21,244 nt of DNA. Origin: JANPEZ01 sp031423155. GTDB taxonomy: Bacteria > Actinomycetota > UBA4738 > HRBIN12. The stretch covers positions 1 to 21,244 of the forward strand of contig JANPEZ010000044.1 in assembly GCA_031423155.1 (NCBI GenBank). Direction: 5' to 3'. Shown in pieces: positions 1 to 6,126 of this stretch. How positions within the stretch are numbered: the stretch's first letter is position 1; the number at the start of each line of letters is the position of its first letter. The notes under the pieces were generated by a model. That model ran no database searches. It was not told where the DNA came from and saw only the letters and a program-made list of their open reading frames with translations. Both the position numbers and the translations under genes were made by a program.

Positions 1-680
1 GTCTTGGAACACAGCAGGCCGAAGGTCCATGCGATCTTGCGACGCCACTTGTTCACTCGCCGGGACACCAGGGAACCCGTGACCGAGGCCTGGCACGACA
101 TGCCGACCAACGCGACCTTGCTCAGCCCCATCTCCGCCGCCTTGATGAGCGCCAGCGGATTGGCCGAGTAGGTGTAGCGAGAACCGGCGGTATCGAGCAC
201 CCCTTGTGTGTCGGTGACCACCGTGGGTTCGGCGTCCCACTTGCGCTCCTCGGACAGCTTCGATGTCAGAGCGCCGTCGATCTCACCGGAGGCAAGACCC
301 CAGATCAGAAGGGCGCTGACGACGCCGCCGTCCTGGCCGTGAGCCAGCAACTCCGGTTCTGACGCCCGCGCGAGAACGATCTCCTTGTACTGGCCGATCA
401 GCTCCTCGGGCTTGCGGGTCTGACCGAAGAGAGTGGCGTCGATCTCGCCCTCCCACTCGCGGAATCGAGGACAGGCGCGGGTGCAGATGTCGCATCCCTT
501 GTCGCCGTGGCCACAGGCGTCGGGGCCGTCCTCTTGGAGTTGGACCGGGACGCCATCCTCGTAACCCAGGACGTGGAAGGGACAGGCGACGATGCATGCA
601 GTGCACCCCGTGCAGAGTCCGGTCATGACGACCTCGTTGTAGAGGTCGCGCCACTGGGTCTTGTCCGCCGACGAAGCCAT
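1..680 (-). CDS. Coenzyme F420 hydrogenase/dehydrogenase beta-subunit (FrhB) family protein, C-terminus cut off by the window edge
   Basis: About 226 residues are visible from an ATG at 680 and the frame stays open to the window edge, so the C-terminal part is missing. Two cysteine clusters are clear: C23, C26, C29, C33 followed by Pro (C-x2-C-x2-C-x3-CP, a 4Fe-4S ferredoxin pattern) and C56, C63, C66, C70 followed by Pro. After them comes the FrhB-type region with HGQDGGVVSALL at about 114-125 and a later VGMSCQ segment around 192-197. Members of this family carry FAD and Fe-S clusters and pass electrons between coenzyme F420 (or another two-electron donor) and ferredoxin-like partners; some are specialised reductases, so the substrate is open. 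The start is supported by TATACT seven bases before the ATG, a leaderless arrangement. It lies 32 bp downstream of erpA on the same strand, a fitting neighbour for an Fe-S protein. Confidence 0.8.
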   Translation of the reverse strand, partial: MASSADKTQWRDLYNEVVMTGLCTGCTACIVACPFHVLGYEDGVPVQLQEDGPDACGHGDKGCDICTRACPRFREWEGEIDATLFGQTRKPEELIGQYKEIVLARASEPELLAHGQDGGVVSALLIWGLASGEIDGALTSKLSEERKWDAEPTVVTDTQGVLDTAGSRYTYSANPLALIKAAEMGLSKVALVGMSCQASVTGSLVSRRVNKWRRKIAWTFGLLCSK

Positions 681-687
681 CTGCGGG

Positions 688-693
688 AGTATA
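688..693 (-). promoter_or_regulatory. Probable -10 element of the FrhB-family gene (leaderless)
   Basis: On the minus strand TATACT is followed by exactly seven bases and then the ATG at 680. This is close to the bacterial -10 consensus, and transcription would begin at or next to the start codon. There is no Shine-Dalgarno sequence before the ATG. I see no convincing -35 hexamer. Confidence 0.5.
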
Positions 694-712
694 TGCCGGA
701 GCGTGCGCCGAC

Positions 713-1060
713 CTAGATAGAGAAGGAGTCCCCGCAGGCGCACTCGTGCTTGGCCTGGGGGTTGATCACCTTCAGGCCGCCGCCGAGCATAGAGTCGTTG
801 AAGTCCAAGGTCGAGCCCTGAACTATCGGAGCGCTCTTGGGATCGACCAGAACCCGAACGCCATCGGGGGCATCGATGATGTGATCGTCATCGGCAGGGG
901 CATCGGTGAAGGACAGCTCGTAGGTGAAGCCCGAGCAGCCGCCGGCCAGGACCCTCAGGCGCAGGATGGCATCGGTGCGCGAGTCCTTCAGGGCCAGGGC
1001 CGCTATCTTGCGGGCGGCCGCGTCGGTAACTGCGATCGGTGCTCCGGTGGTGGTTGCCAT
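713..1060 (-). CDS. erpA: Iron-sulfur cluster insertion/carrier protein, ErpA/IscA (HesB) family
   Basis: The product has 115 residues, the usual length for A-type carriers. The three cluster-binding cysteines are present: C42 in GGCSGF and C107 and C109 in the C-terminal ECACG motif. The central DFNDSMLGGGLKVINP stretch is also typical. The protein accepts a 2Fe-2S or 4Fe-4S cluster from the scaffold machinery and delivers it to apo-enzymes in the cytoplasm. IscA, SufA and ErpA cannot be told apart with certainty from sequence; ErpA fits because no isc or suf genes lie beside it, and actinobacterial ErpA is often solitary. The gene ends in TAG 32 bp before the FrhB-family gene, which needs Fe-S clusters. 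The ATG start is supported by TATCCT six bases upstream, suggesting its own leaderless transcript. Confidence 0.92.
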   Translation of the reverse strand: MATTTGAPIAVTDAAARKIAALALKDSRTDAILRLRVLAGGCSGFTYELSFTDAPADDDHIIDAPDGVRVLVDPKSAPIVQGSTLDFNDSMLGGGLKVINPQAKHECACGDSFSI

Positions 1061-1066
1061 GCGGCC

Positions 1067-1072
1067 AGGATA
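1067..1072 (-). promoter_or_regulatory. Probable -10 element of erpA (leaderless)
   Basis: On the minus strand TATCCT lies six bases before the erpA ATG at 1060. The same hexamer with the same six-base spacing precedes the GTG of the receiver-GGDDF gene at 11327. No Shine-Dalgarno sequence is visible. The element sits between the MBL hydrolase stop and erpA, so erpA could be transcribed on its own. Confidence 0.5.
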
Positions 1073-1086
1073 CCTTCGGATCGAGC

Positions 1087-1923
1087 TTAGGCAGGAAGCC
1101 AGCGCCGCCCGTCGGATCCGATCTGGATCCGGCCGAACGTCTCGACGAAGTGCGAACCCGCCAGGATGAGCCCCTCACTCGCAGCTCGTTCGAGGGTTTC
1201 TCGCCGCGCCGCCCGGCCGCGCTCGCGATCTTGATCGTAGGCCGTGTACATGTCGGGGTCGGCGACTTCGGCCGGATGATGAGCCAGGTCGCCGCTGATG
1301 AGCACCTGTGAAGCGACCAGAACGCATCGGTGTCCGGGTGAATGACCGGGCGTGGGGACCAGTGTGATGCCTTCAACGATGGTCGCGGCCTCGTCCGTCA
1401 GCTCGAGCACGCCCATGTTCTCGAGCGGTCGCAGCAGCAGGTCGAACTCGGCCCTGGATTCGCGGGTCGCGCTCCACTCCGGGTCATGCCAGTCGGCGAG
1501 TGGGAGGTGATAGCGCGCGTTCGGGAACATCGCGCGGACGGGCTCGTCGCCGGCAAGGCTCCAGCCGACGTGATCGCTGTGAAGGTGGGTGATCACGACG
1601 TGGTCGACGTCGCTCGGGTCCGTTCCCGTTTCGGCAAGTTCCGCCGGAAGCCGGCTGGCGACGCCCTCGGCATAGGGGGCATTTGCCGGGCCCACCCCGG
1701 TGTCGACCAGGACCGTGACGTCGGGAGTGCGGATCAAGAAGCAGTGGGTGTGGGCGTTCCACGTGGCGGCGTCGCCGGCGAACGCATCGGGGTAGTCGCG
1801 GGAGATCGCTTCCCATCCCTGCGCCGGAGGATCCGGGAAGCCCTCCGACATCGGGGCGGTGGTCGCCTGGTCGCAGAGGGGAGTTATCCGCGAATCCCCG
1901 AAGGTCCGGGTCGGGTACGGCAT
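1087..1923 (-). CDS. MBL-fold metallo-hydrolase (lactonase/glyoxalase-II-like)
   Basis: This is a 278-residue zinc hydrolase of the metallo-beta-lactamase fold. The metal motif HLHSDH is at 113-118 (H113, H115, D117, H118). Further ligands are in TPGHSPGH (192-198), in SGDLAHH with D212, and probably H258 near the C-terminus. The N-terminal NAHTHCFLIRTPDVTVLVDTG segment resembles the group containing N-acyl-homoserine lactonases and related esterases, but that similarity does not fix the substrate. No signal peptide is visible, so it is likely cytoplasmic. It ends in TAA, the only TAA stop among the 21 genes whose stop is visible here. It lies 21 bp downstream of the M20 gene, and a TAGGCT seven bases before the ATG may give it its own promoter. 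Confidence 0.88.
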   Translation of the reverse strand: MPYPTRTFGDSRITPLCDQATTAPMSEGFPDPPAQGWEAISRDYPDAFAGDAATWNAHTHCFLIRTPDVTVLVDTGVGPANAPYAEGVASRLPAELAETGTDPSDVDHVVITHLHSDHVGWSLAGDEPVRAMFPNARYHLPLADWHDPEWSATRESRAEFDLLLRPLENMGVLELTDEAATIVEGITLVPTPGHSPGHRCVLVASQVLISGDLAHHPAEVADPDMYTAYDQDRERGRAARRETLERAASEGLILAGSHFVETFGRIQIGSDGRRWLPA

Positions 1924-1930
1924 GGATCGA

Positions 1931-1936
1931 AGCCTA
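1931..1936 (-). promoter_or_regulatory. Possible -10 element of the MBL-fold gene (leaderless)
   Basis: TAGGCT on the minus strand is followed by seven bases and the ATG at 1923. It matches TAnnnT only and the gene could also be read through from the M20 gene 21 bp upstream, so this is weaker than the sites at 688 and 1067. Confidence 0.3.
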
Positions 1937-1944
1937 TCCCGGGC

Positions 1945-3144
1945 CTAGGCGGCGCCGAGGAACCCGACGAAGATGCGCGCGTAGACACGGGCGGCGTCGA
2001 CCATCTCGGCCACGTCGATCCACTCGTTCGCAGTGTGCGCGACCGACATCGAGCCCGGACCGAGGATCACCGCCGGGATCTTTGCCTGGTTGATGTAGAA
2101 GCGAGCATCCGTTATCCCGCTGAAACCCACGTTGGGAGGGGTGGCCCCTAGGACGTCGGTGACCGCTTGTCGGGAGACCTGCGCTATGAGGCTGTCCGCG
2201 GGCGCCTCGGCTGCCTCGGTCCACTCGCGGAGCCGCACGTCGATGTCGATGTCGGGGTCCTGGGCCCTGAGCGACTCAGTCAGAGCCAGGAATGGCGCGC
2301 GCACCTTTTCGCGGTCGGTCTCTCCCGGGATCGTTCGCCGGTCGATGTCGATCTCGCAGCGGTCCGGGACCACGTTGGGTGCGCTCCCGCCCTTGATCAA
2401 CGCCGCGTTCACGGTCGGTCCTCCGCAGAGTGGATGCTGGCTGTCGGGCAGTACCTCGGGCAGCCTCAACAGGAATCTGGCCATCGAGGTGATCGCATTG
2501 ACGCCCAGATGCGGCCTGGATCCATGGGAGGCTCGACCTTTGGCGGTGGCCGTGAACCAAGCGCCGCCACGTTCGGCCAGCGCCAGTTCCATCTCGGTCG
2601 GCTCGCCGATGATCGCGGCATCCTGATCGAGGAACCCCTGCTCCCACAGGATCTTCGTTCCGTGGGTGCCCGCCAGCTCCTCGTCGGCGGCCAAGTGAAG
2701 GTCGAGCGTTCCGGCCAGCGCGACGCCTGAGCGGACGATCGCTGCCGCGGCCGCCAGGGCCGCTGCGACAGGGCCCTTCATGTCGGCGGCTCCGCGTCCG
2801 ATCAGGCGGCCGTCTTCGACATCGCCGTTCCATGGACCGTGCGCCCAGGTGTCGACGGACCCGGCGGGGACCACGTCCAGATGTCCGTTGAAAGCGAGTT
2901 TGGGTCCGGCTCCCGAACCGATACGGGCAACCACGCTCGGGCGCCCGGCCTCCGATCGGACGATCTGAGGTTGGGCCGCCAGCTCTTCTAGGATGCGAAC
3001 GGCCTCGGCCGCCGCGGCGTCCTCGGTACCCCCGGGATTCTCCGAAGGTGCGCTTATCAGGGCACGAGCGAAGCGAAGGACCTCATCGGGATCGACGGCC
3101 TCGGCCGCGCGGGCGGCGGACTTGGCGGTCTCGGGCTCTACCAT
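1945..3144 (-). CDS. M20 family metallopeptidase/deacylase (ArgE/DapE-like)
   Basis: The 399-residue product carries the whole di-zinc M20 signature: GHLDVVPAG with H88 and D90, RGAADMKGP with the bridging D121, DEELAGTHGT with the catalytic E155 and E156, GEPTEME with E181, and H370 in VAHTANEW. A dimerisation-domain motif, ASHGSRP with H207, lies between. The family includes acetylornithine deacetylase, succinyl-diaminopimelate desuccinylase and carboxypeptidase G-type enzymes; SMSVAHTANEWIDV near the end suits the ArgE/DapE group, but the substrate cannot be named. No arginine or lysine gene lies nearby. The ATG is preceded by TACATT at seven bases, a leaderless arrangement, and the start is only nine bases from the divergent NUDIX start. 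The stop is TAG. Confidence 0.9.
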   Translation of the reverse strand: MVEPETAKSAARAAEAVDPDEVLRFARALISAPSENPGGTEDAAAAEAVRILEELAAQPQIVRSEAGRPSVVARIGSGAGPKLAFNGHLDVVPAGSVDTWAHGPWNGDVEDGRLIGRGAADMKGPVAAALAAAAAIVRSGVALAGTLDLHLAADEELAGTHGTKILWEQGFLDQDAAIIGEPTEMELALAERGGAWFTATAKGRASHGSRPHLGVNAITSMARFLLRLPEVLPDSQHPLCGGPTVNAALIKGGSAPNVVPDRCEIDIDRRTIPGETDREKVRAPFLALTESLRAQDPDIDIDVRLREWTEAAEAPADSLIAQVSRQAVTDVLGATPPNVGFSGITDARFYINQAKIPAVILGPGSMSVAHTANEWIDVAEMVDAARVYARIFVGFLGAA

Positions 3145-3157
3145 GGCGCCTAATGTA
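3139..3157. promoter_or_regulatory. Interlocked divergent leaderless promoters of the M20 and NUDIX genes
   Basis: The 19-bp core is TACCATGGCGCCTAATGTA. On the plus strand TACCAT (3139-3144) lies eight bases before the NUDIX ATG at 3153. On the minus strand TACATT (3157-3152) lies seven bases before the M20 ATG at 3144. Each start codon is therefore inside the other gene's -10 hexamer, around a central GGCGCC palindrome. Neither start has a Shine-Dalgarno sequence. If both are used, polymerase cannot occupy both at once. Confidence 0.45.
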
Positions 3158-3734
3158 CCCGGACCCGCGATCCGCGCTGCGCGCTGTTCTCGAGCAGGAC
3201 CCCCGGCCTCAGCCTGCCGCCGGCGACCGGCTTGCGGCAGTGCTGGCGCCGGTGATCCAGGCGCCGGTCCCTTCTCTCGTCTTCACCGAGCGGTCGGCGA
3301 ACCTGTCCCGTCATGCGGGGGAGATCTCCTTCCCCGGAGGACTCCTCGACGAAGGTGAGACGCTCGCCGCCGCCGCGCTGAGGGAAGCCGACGAGGAGAT
3401 CGGCCTCGCCGCGGCATCGGTCGAACTGATCGGAGCTTTGCCCGAGGTCCACACGTCCGTCAGCGGCATCCTCGTTGTCCCGTTCGTCGGCTTCCTCGAC
3501 GAGCCACCGGTTTTCGCCGTCAGCGACGGCGAGATCGCGCAGGTAATGACCTTCCCGATCTCACGGCTGTCGGAAGCAGAGCGGTTGGTCGACTACGACC
3601 TGGAAGAAGGGCGCACGTGGCGCGGTTGGGCATATGAGGTGGATGGCCACAACATCTGGGGGGCGACCGGGTGGATACTTCATCGCTTGCTCGAGATCAT
3701 CCGTGAGGAGACGCCGTGGCTGCCGACCAAGTAG
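3153..3734 (+). CDS. NUDIX hydrolase, CoA pyrophosphatase-like
   Basis: The 193-residue product has a complete NUDIX box at about 63-85 (G-x5-E-x7-READEEIGL), preceded by LSRHAGEISFPGG at 51-63, the sequence typical of the CoA-pyrophosphatase branch (NudL, Pcd1). Such enzymes cleave CoA or its derivatives to 3',5'-ADP and phosphopantetheine using Mg2+ or Mn2+. The TFPISRL and DGHNIWGATGWIL blocks in the C-terminal part are also usual in this branch. I chose the ATG at 3153 because a longer start at 3048 would overlap the divergent M20 gene by about 100 bases and add a low-complexity arginine-rich tail. The gene overlaps the next, a CoA-binding protein, by 19 bases, which agrees with a role in CoA metabolism. 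Confidence 0.88.
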   Translation: MYPDPRSALRAVLEQDPRPQPAAGDRLAAVLAPVIQAPVPSLVFTERSANLSRHAGEISFPGGLLDEGETLAAAALREADEEIGLAAASVELIGALPEVHTSVSGILVVPFVGFLDEPPVFAVSDGEIAQVMTFPISRLSEAERLVDYDLEEGRTWRGWAYEVDGHNIWGATGWILHRLLEIIREETPWLPTK

Positions 3735-4144
3735 CACCCGAGGACCGAGAGCTCCGCGCTCTGCTCAAGGATGCGCGAACCGTGGCGATCGTCGGCCTGT
3801 CTTCCAAGCCGGACCGCGCCTCCTACGAGGTCGCGGAGTACCTGCAGAGCAAGGGATATCGCATCATCCCAGTGAATCCGCGAGAGGCCGAGGTTCTTGG
3901 AGAGCGATCTTATGCGAGCCTGTCCGACATCCCGGAACGCGTCGATGTGGTCGACGTGTTCCGAAGGGCGGAGGACACGCCCGGGATAGCGCGCGAAGCG
4001 GTCGCCATCGGCGCCGGGGCGCTCTGGCTGCAGGAGGGGATAGCCAACCAGGAGGCCTACGACATAGCCTCGGCCGCGGGCCTGGACGTCATCATGGGCC
4101 TTTGCATCAAGCACACCAGGAAGAGACTGGAAGGGGAGAACTGA
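3716..4144 (+). CDS. CoA-binding protein (YccU-type Rossmann fold)
   Basis: This is a 142-residue single-domain protein of the CoA-binding family, related to the CoA-binding domain of succinyl-CoA synthetase. VAIVGLSSKPDRASYEVAEY at about 23-42 is the nucleotide-binding loop, followed by IIPVNPRE, VDVVDVFRRAED and the C-terminal ALWLQEGIAN and GLCIKH blocks, which are all characteristic. Small stand-alone members bind CoA or acyl-CoA and have no proven enzymatic role. The GTG start at 3716 lies inside the end of the NUDIX gene and is preceded by GAGGAG five bases upstream, so the two are probably translationally coupled. The pairing with a probable CoA pyrophosphatase suggests that both act on CoA pools. 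Confidence 0.9.
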   Translation: MAADQVAPEDRELRALLKDARTVAIVGLSSKPDRASYEVAEYLQSKGYRIIPVNPREAEVLGERSYASLSDIPERVDVVDVFRRAEDTPGIAREAVAIGAGALWLQEGIANQEAYDIASAAGLDVIMGLCIKHTRKRLEGEN

Positions 4145-4145
4145 C

Positions 4146-4310
4146 ATGCAGAAGTGGGAGTACTTCGTCGCGCCGCTCCTTGAACACAATCCCGGCGAGA
4201 TATTGAACACGTTCGGGCAGGACGGCTGGGACCTGGTCACCGTGGCCCAGATCGAGAACCCGATGGGAGGCCGGTCCCTCGTCGCCTACCTGAAGCGGCC
4301 GATCTCCTAG
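4146..4310 (+). CDS. DUF4177 domain-containing small protein
   Basis: This 54-residue protein begins MQKWEYFVAPL and contains an L-N-x-F-G-x-D-G-W-D-L-V-T-V core (about 20-33) and a terminal AYLKRP. That is the pattern of DUF4177, a small alpha/beta family of unknown function. The ATG follows the CoA-binding gene's TGA by one base and has a good Shine-Dalgarno, AGGGGAG, seven bases upstream inside that gene. It is the last gene of the NUDIX operon. Its TAG stop overlaps the TAG of the convergent dehydrogenase gene in a shared CTAG at 4307-4310. Confidence 0.8.
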   Translation: MQKWEYFVAPLLEHNPGEILNTFGQDGWDLVTVAQIENPMGGRSLVAYLKRPIS

Positions 4311-5527
4311 TCTTCGTCGGCTTCTCGGGGGATCCGCCTGCCGGCCGCGACCCTGAGCATCAGACCCAGGGCCAGCGCAACGGCCGCCGCTATGGCCAGG
4401 AGAGGCGCTCCGCTGCTGCGACCGTCATCGGGCCCGGCCACCGGAGGAGGCCGCTGGGGGCTGGCGCCGGTCGCAGCAGCAGACGAGGGCGATGGCGATT
4501 CCACGATCGAGGGCGACTCGCCCCCGTACCTGTACACGGTGCTGGGGGTGACGACGTACAGGGCCTCGTCGGGGCCGGCTTGCATGTCCGTTATCCCCTC
4601 TGGCAAGCTCGCCACCTTCACTTCCTTCGCTGGTCCCTCACGGACCGGCAATGGCAGGCGGTAGACCTCGCCGTAGGCGAATGACCCGAAGTAAAGGACT
4701 CCGCCAGATACCGCGCAGCCCGTCGGCACGATGACGTCCTCGAACGCCAGCACCGGGTCGGTGAACGTCGACCCTGCGCCGGGACCGAGCTGATCGGGCC
4801 ATCCGTAGTTCCCGCCCGCCCGGATCAGATTGACCTCGTCGAAGCTCCCCGGGCCGTTCTCGGTCTCCCACAGGTCTCCTGTCGAGGGATCGAAGCAGAG
4901 GCCGAACGAGTTTCGGTGACCCAACGAGTAGACCGGGTTCTGCGGGCCGAACGGGTTGTCCGAAGGGATCGAGCCGTCTGGGTTCAGGCGAAGCACCTTG
5001 CCCCCGAGGTTGCCGGGATCCTGCGCTCGGGCCGGTTCGTGCACTTCGCCGACACTCAGGTAGAGCTTGCCGTCCGGTCCGAACGCGATATCCCCGCCGT
5101 TGTGATAGCCGTTCTCCGTGGTCAGGGCTTCGAATAGGATCTGCGGCCGACCGACCGCTGTGTTCTCGTCGGCGCGCAGCCGGGCGAGCAGGTTCAGCCT
5201 CGTGTTCGGATCGGAGTAGTAGACGTAGACCCAGGGTTCGTCGGGGAAGCCAGGGTCCAGCGCGATGCCCAGGAGCCCTTGTTCGCCCGATCCCACGACG
5301 TCCAGGTGCGCGAAAGGCTCTTCGAGTAGCCGGCCGTTCTCCGCGATAATGATGTCGCCGGAGTCCTTCTCGGCGATGAAGATCCTGCCGTCGGGCGCGA
5401 ACGCGATGTTGGCCGCGAAATCCAGCCCGGTCACGAAAGGCTCGGGCTTAGGGAGCGACCAGTCCGCCCGCGCCCCGGCCGGGACCATCGAACCGAATAC
5501 CACGAGCGCCACCAGAAGACGCTTCAC
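4307..5527 (-). CDS. Secreted, membrane-anchored PQQ-dependent sugar dehydrogenase family protein (glucose/sorbosone dehydrogenase beta-propeller)
   Basis: The product is 406 residues from the GTG at 5527. Residues 1-21 form a signal peptide (VKRLLVALVVFG followed by a hydrophobic run and the cleavage site ARA). The body is a six-bladed propeller of the GSDH family, with EQGLLGIALDP (82-92), a YHNGGDIAFGPDGKLYLSVGE block holding the likely catalytic H142, GHRNSFGL (203-210) and an ENGPGSFDEVNLI...NYGWP block (223-243). A Pro/Ser/Ala-rich linker (about 338-372) leads to one C-terminal TM helix (375-393) and a charged tail. The protein is probably held on the outer face of the membrane. Family members oxidise sugars with PQQ, but many homologs have no tested substrate. 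I preferred the GTG start because the longer ATG at 5608 adds 27 residues before the signal peptide. Confidence 0.85.
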   Translation of the reverse strand: MKRLLVALVVFGSMVPAGARADWSLPKPEPFVTGLDFAANIAFAPDGRIFIAEKDSGDIIIAENGRLLEEPFAHLDVVGSGEQGLLGIALDPGFPDEPWVYVYYSDPNTRLNLLARLRADENTAVGRPQILFEALTTENGYHNGGDIAFGPDGKLYLSVGEVHEPARAQDPGNLGGKVLRLNPDGSIPSDNPFGPQNPVYSLGHRNSFGLCFDPSTGDLWETENGPGSFDEVNLIRAGGNYGWPDQLGPGAGSTFTDPVLAFEDVIVPTGCAVSGGVLYFGSFAYGEVYRLPLPVREGPAKEVKVASLPEGITDMQAGPDEALYVVTPSTVYRYGGESPSIVESPSPSSAAATGASPQRPPPVAGPDDGRSSGAPLLAIAAAVALALGLMLRVAAGRRIPREADED

Positions 5528-5611
5528 GCCCTGAGTCTGGCACGCGCCGGTCCTGTCCGCGGAATGCTCGTAGCATCCTGCGCTCACCTGCCCAGCGACA
5601 AGAACCACGCC
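5528..5611. promoter_or_regulatory. Divergent spacer before the dehydrogenase and the 40-aa ORF, with a small palindrome
   Basis: The 84-bp spacer contains ATGCT-CGT-AGCAT at 5564-5576, a perfect five-base inverted repeat with a three-base centre. It could be an operator half-way between two divergent starts. On the plus strand TAGCAT inside it also matches TAnnnT. Nothing identifies the binding protein. Confidence 0.2.
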
Positions 5612-5734
5612 ATGGAGGGCCCGTCTCTTTCGGGCATCAAGAAGGCGATGTTCTCGGTCCTGCTGGCGCTGTTCGTCAGGGGCGCTGTCCAGAAGGGTAT
5701 GGATCTTCTAAAGGCCAAGGCAGAGGCCGCCTAG
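5612..5734 (+). CDS. Possible small protein of 40 residues
   Basis: An ATG at 5612 opens a 40-residue frame with a hydrophobic, helix-forming middle (AMFSVLLALFVRGAV, about 12-26) and a lysine/alanine-rich helical tail (KGMDLLKAKAEAA). I recognise no family. There is no strong Shine-Dalgarno sequence. The case for it is indirect: its TAG stop overlaps the convergent response-regulator stop in CTAG at 5731-5734, exactly as at the other three convergent junctions of the window, and it fills a gap of about 200 bp that would otherwise be the largest empty stretch here. It could be a membrane-associated peptide or a chance frame. Confidence 0.4.
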   Translation: MEGPSLSGIKKAMFSVLLALFVRGAVQKGMDLLKAKAEAA

Positions 5735-6126
5735 CCGGGGGTCCCTTCGGTTCCGGCGGCGTCTGCAAGGGCGCGTATCGATGAACAGAGCGTGTGATGC
5801 GCCGACCCCTTGACCAAGTAGTCGGCCGCGCCCGCGGCCAGGGCCGCGCGCGACAGGGCCGGATCTTCGTAGGCCGAGACCACGATGACCGCGATGCGCG
5901 GCATCGACGTTCTGATCTCGCGGGTCGCGTCTATGCCGTTCATCCTGGGCATCCGCATGTCCATGACGACGACATCGGGTGACAGTCGAGCGGCTGCGGC
6001 TACCGCGTCCACGCCGTCCGCGGCCGTAGCGACGACATCGATCCCGTCGTCTCGGCAAAGGTCCGCGATCGCTTCGCGAACGTTGTCGTCGTCATCTACG
6101 ACGATGATGCGAGGGGTTAGTGTCAA
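5731..6126 (-). CDS. Stand-alone response regulator receiver domain (NarL-type, no output domain)
   Basis: The 131 residues form one receiver domain and nothing more. The acidic pocket is DDDD at 11-14, the phosphoacceptor is D56 in VVMDMRMP, the switch residue is S84 in VVSAYED, and the conserved lysine is K106 in YLVKGS. The VKGS ending is typical of NarL/FixJ-type receivers, which usually carry a LuxR-type helix-turn-helix; here the chain stops about 25 residues after the lysine. It starts with TTG at 6126 and overlaps the TGA of the upstream histidine kinase gene by three bases (sequence TTGA), so the two are coupled and it is the likely partner. Output would have to go through protein-protein contact or phosphate transfer. 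Its TAG stop shares CTAG with the convergent 40-residue frame. Confidence 0.9.
   Translation of the reverse strand: MTLTPRIIVVDDDDNVREAIADLCRDDGIDVVATAADGVDAVAAAARLSPDVVVMDMRMPRMNGIDATREIRTSMPRIAVIVVSAYEDPALSRAALAAGAADYLVKGSAHHTLCSSIRALADAAGTEGTPG

Noticed and set aside
1342..2151. Open frame of 269 codons on the plus strand
   Set aside because: It is antisense to the MBL hydrolase and the M20 gene, crosses their junction, and has no recognisable domain.
3048..3152. Longer N-terminus for the NUDIX protein
   Set aside because: It would overlap the divergent M20 gene and adds an arginine-rich stretch unlike the family; the ATG at 3153 fits the family length.
5564..5576. Palindrome ATGCT-CGT-AGCAT as a firm operator call
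   Set aside because: It is short and occurs once; I list it only as a possible site in the spacer.
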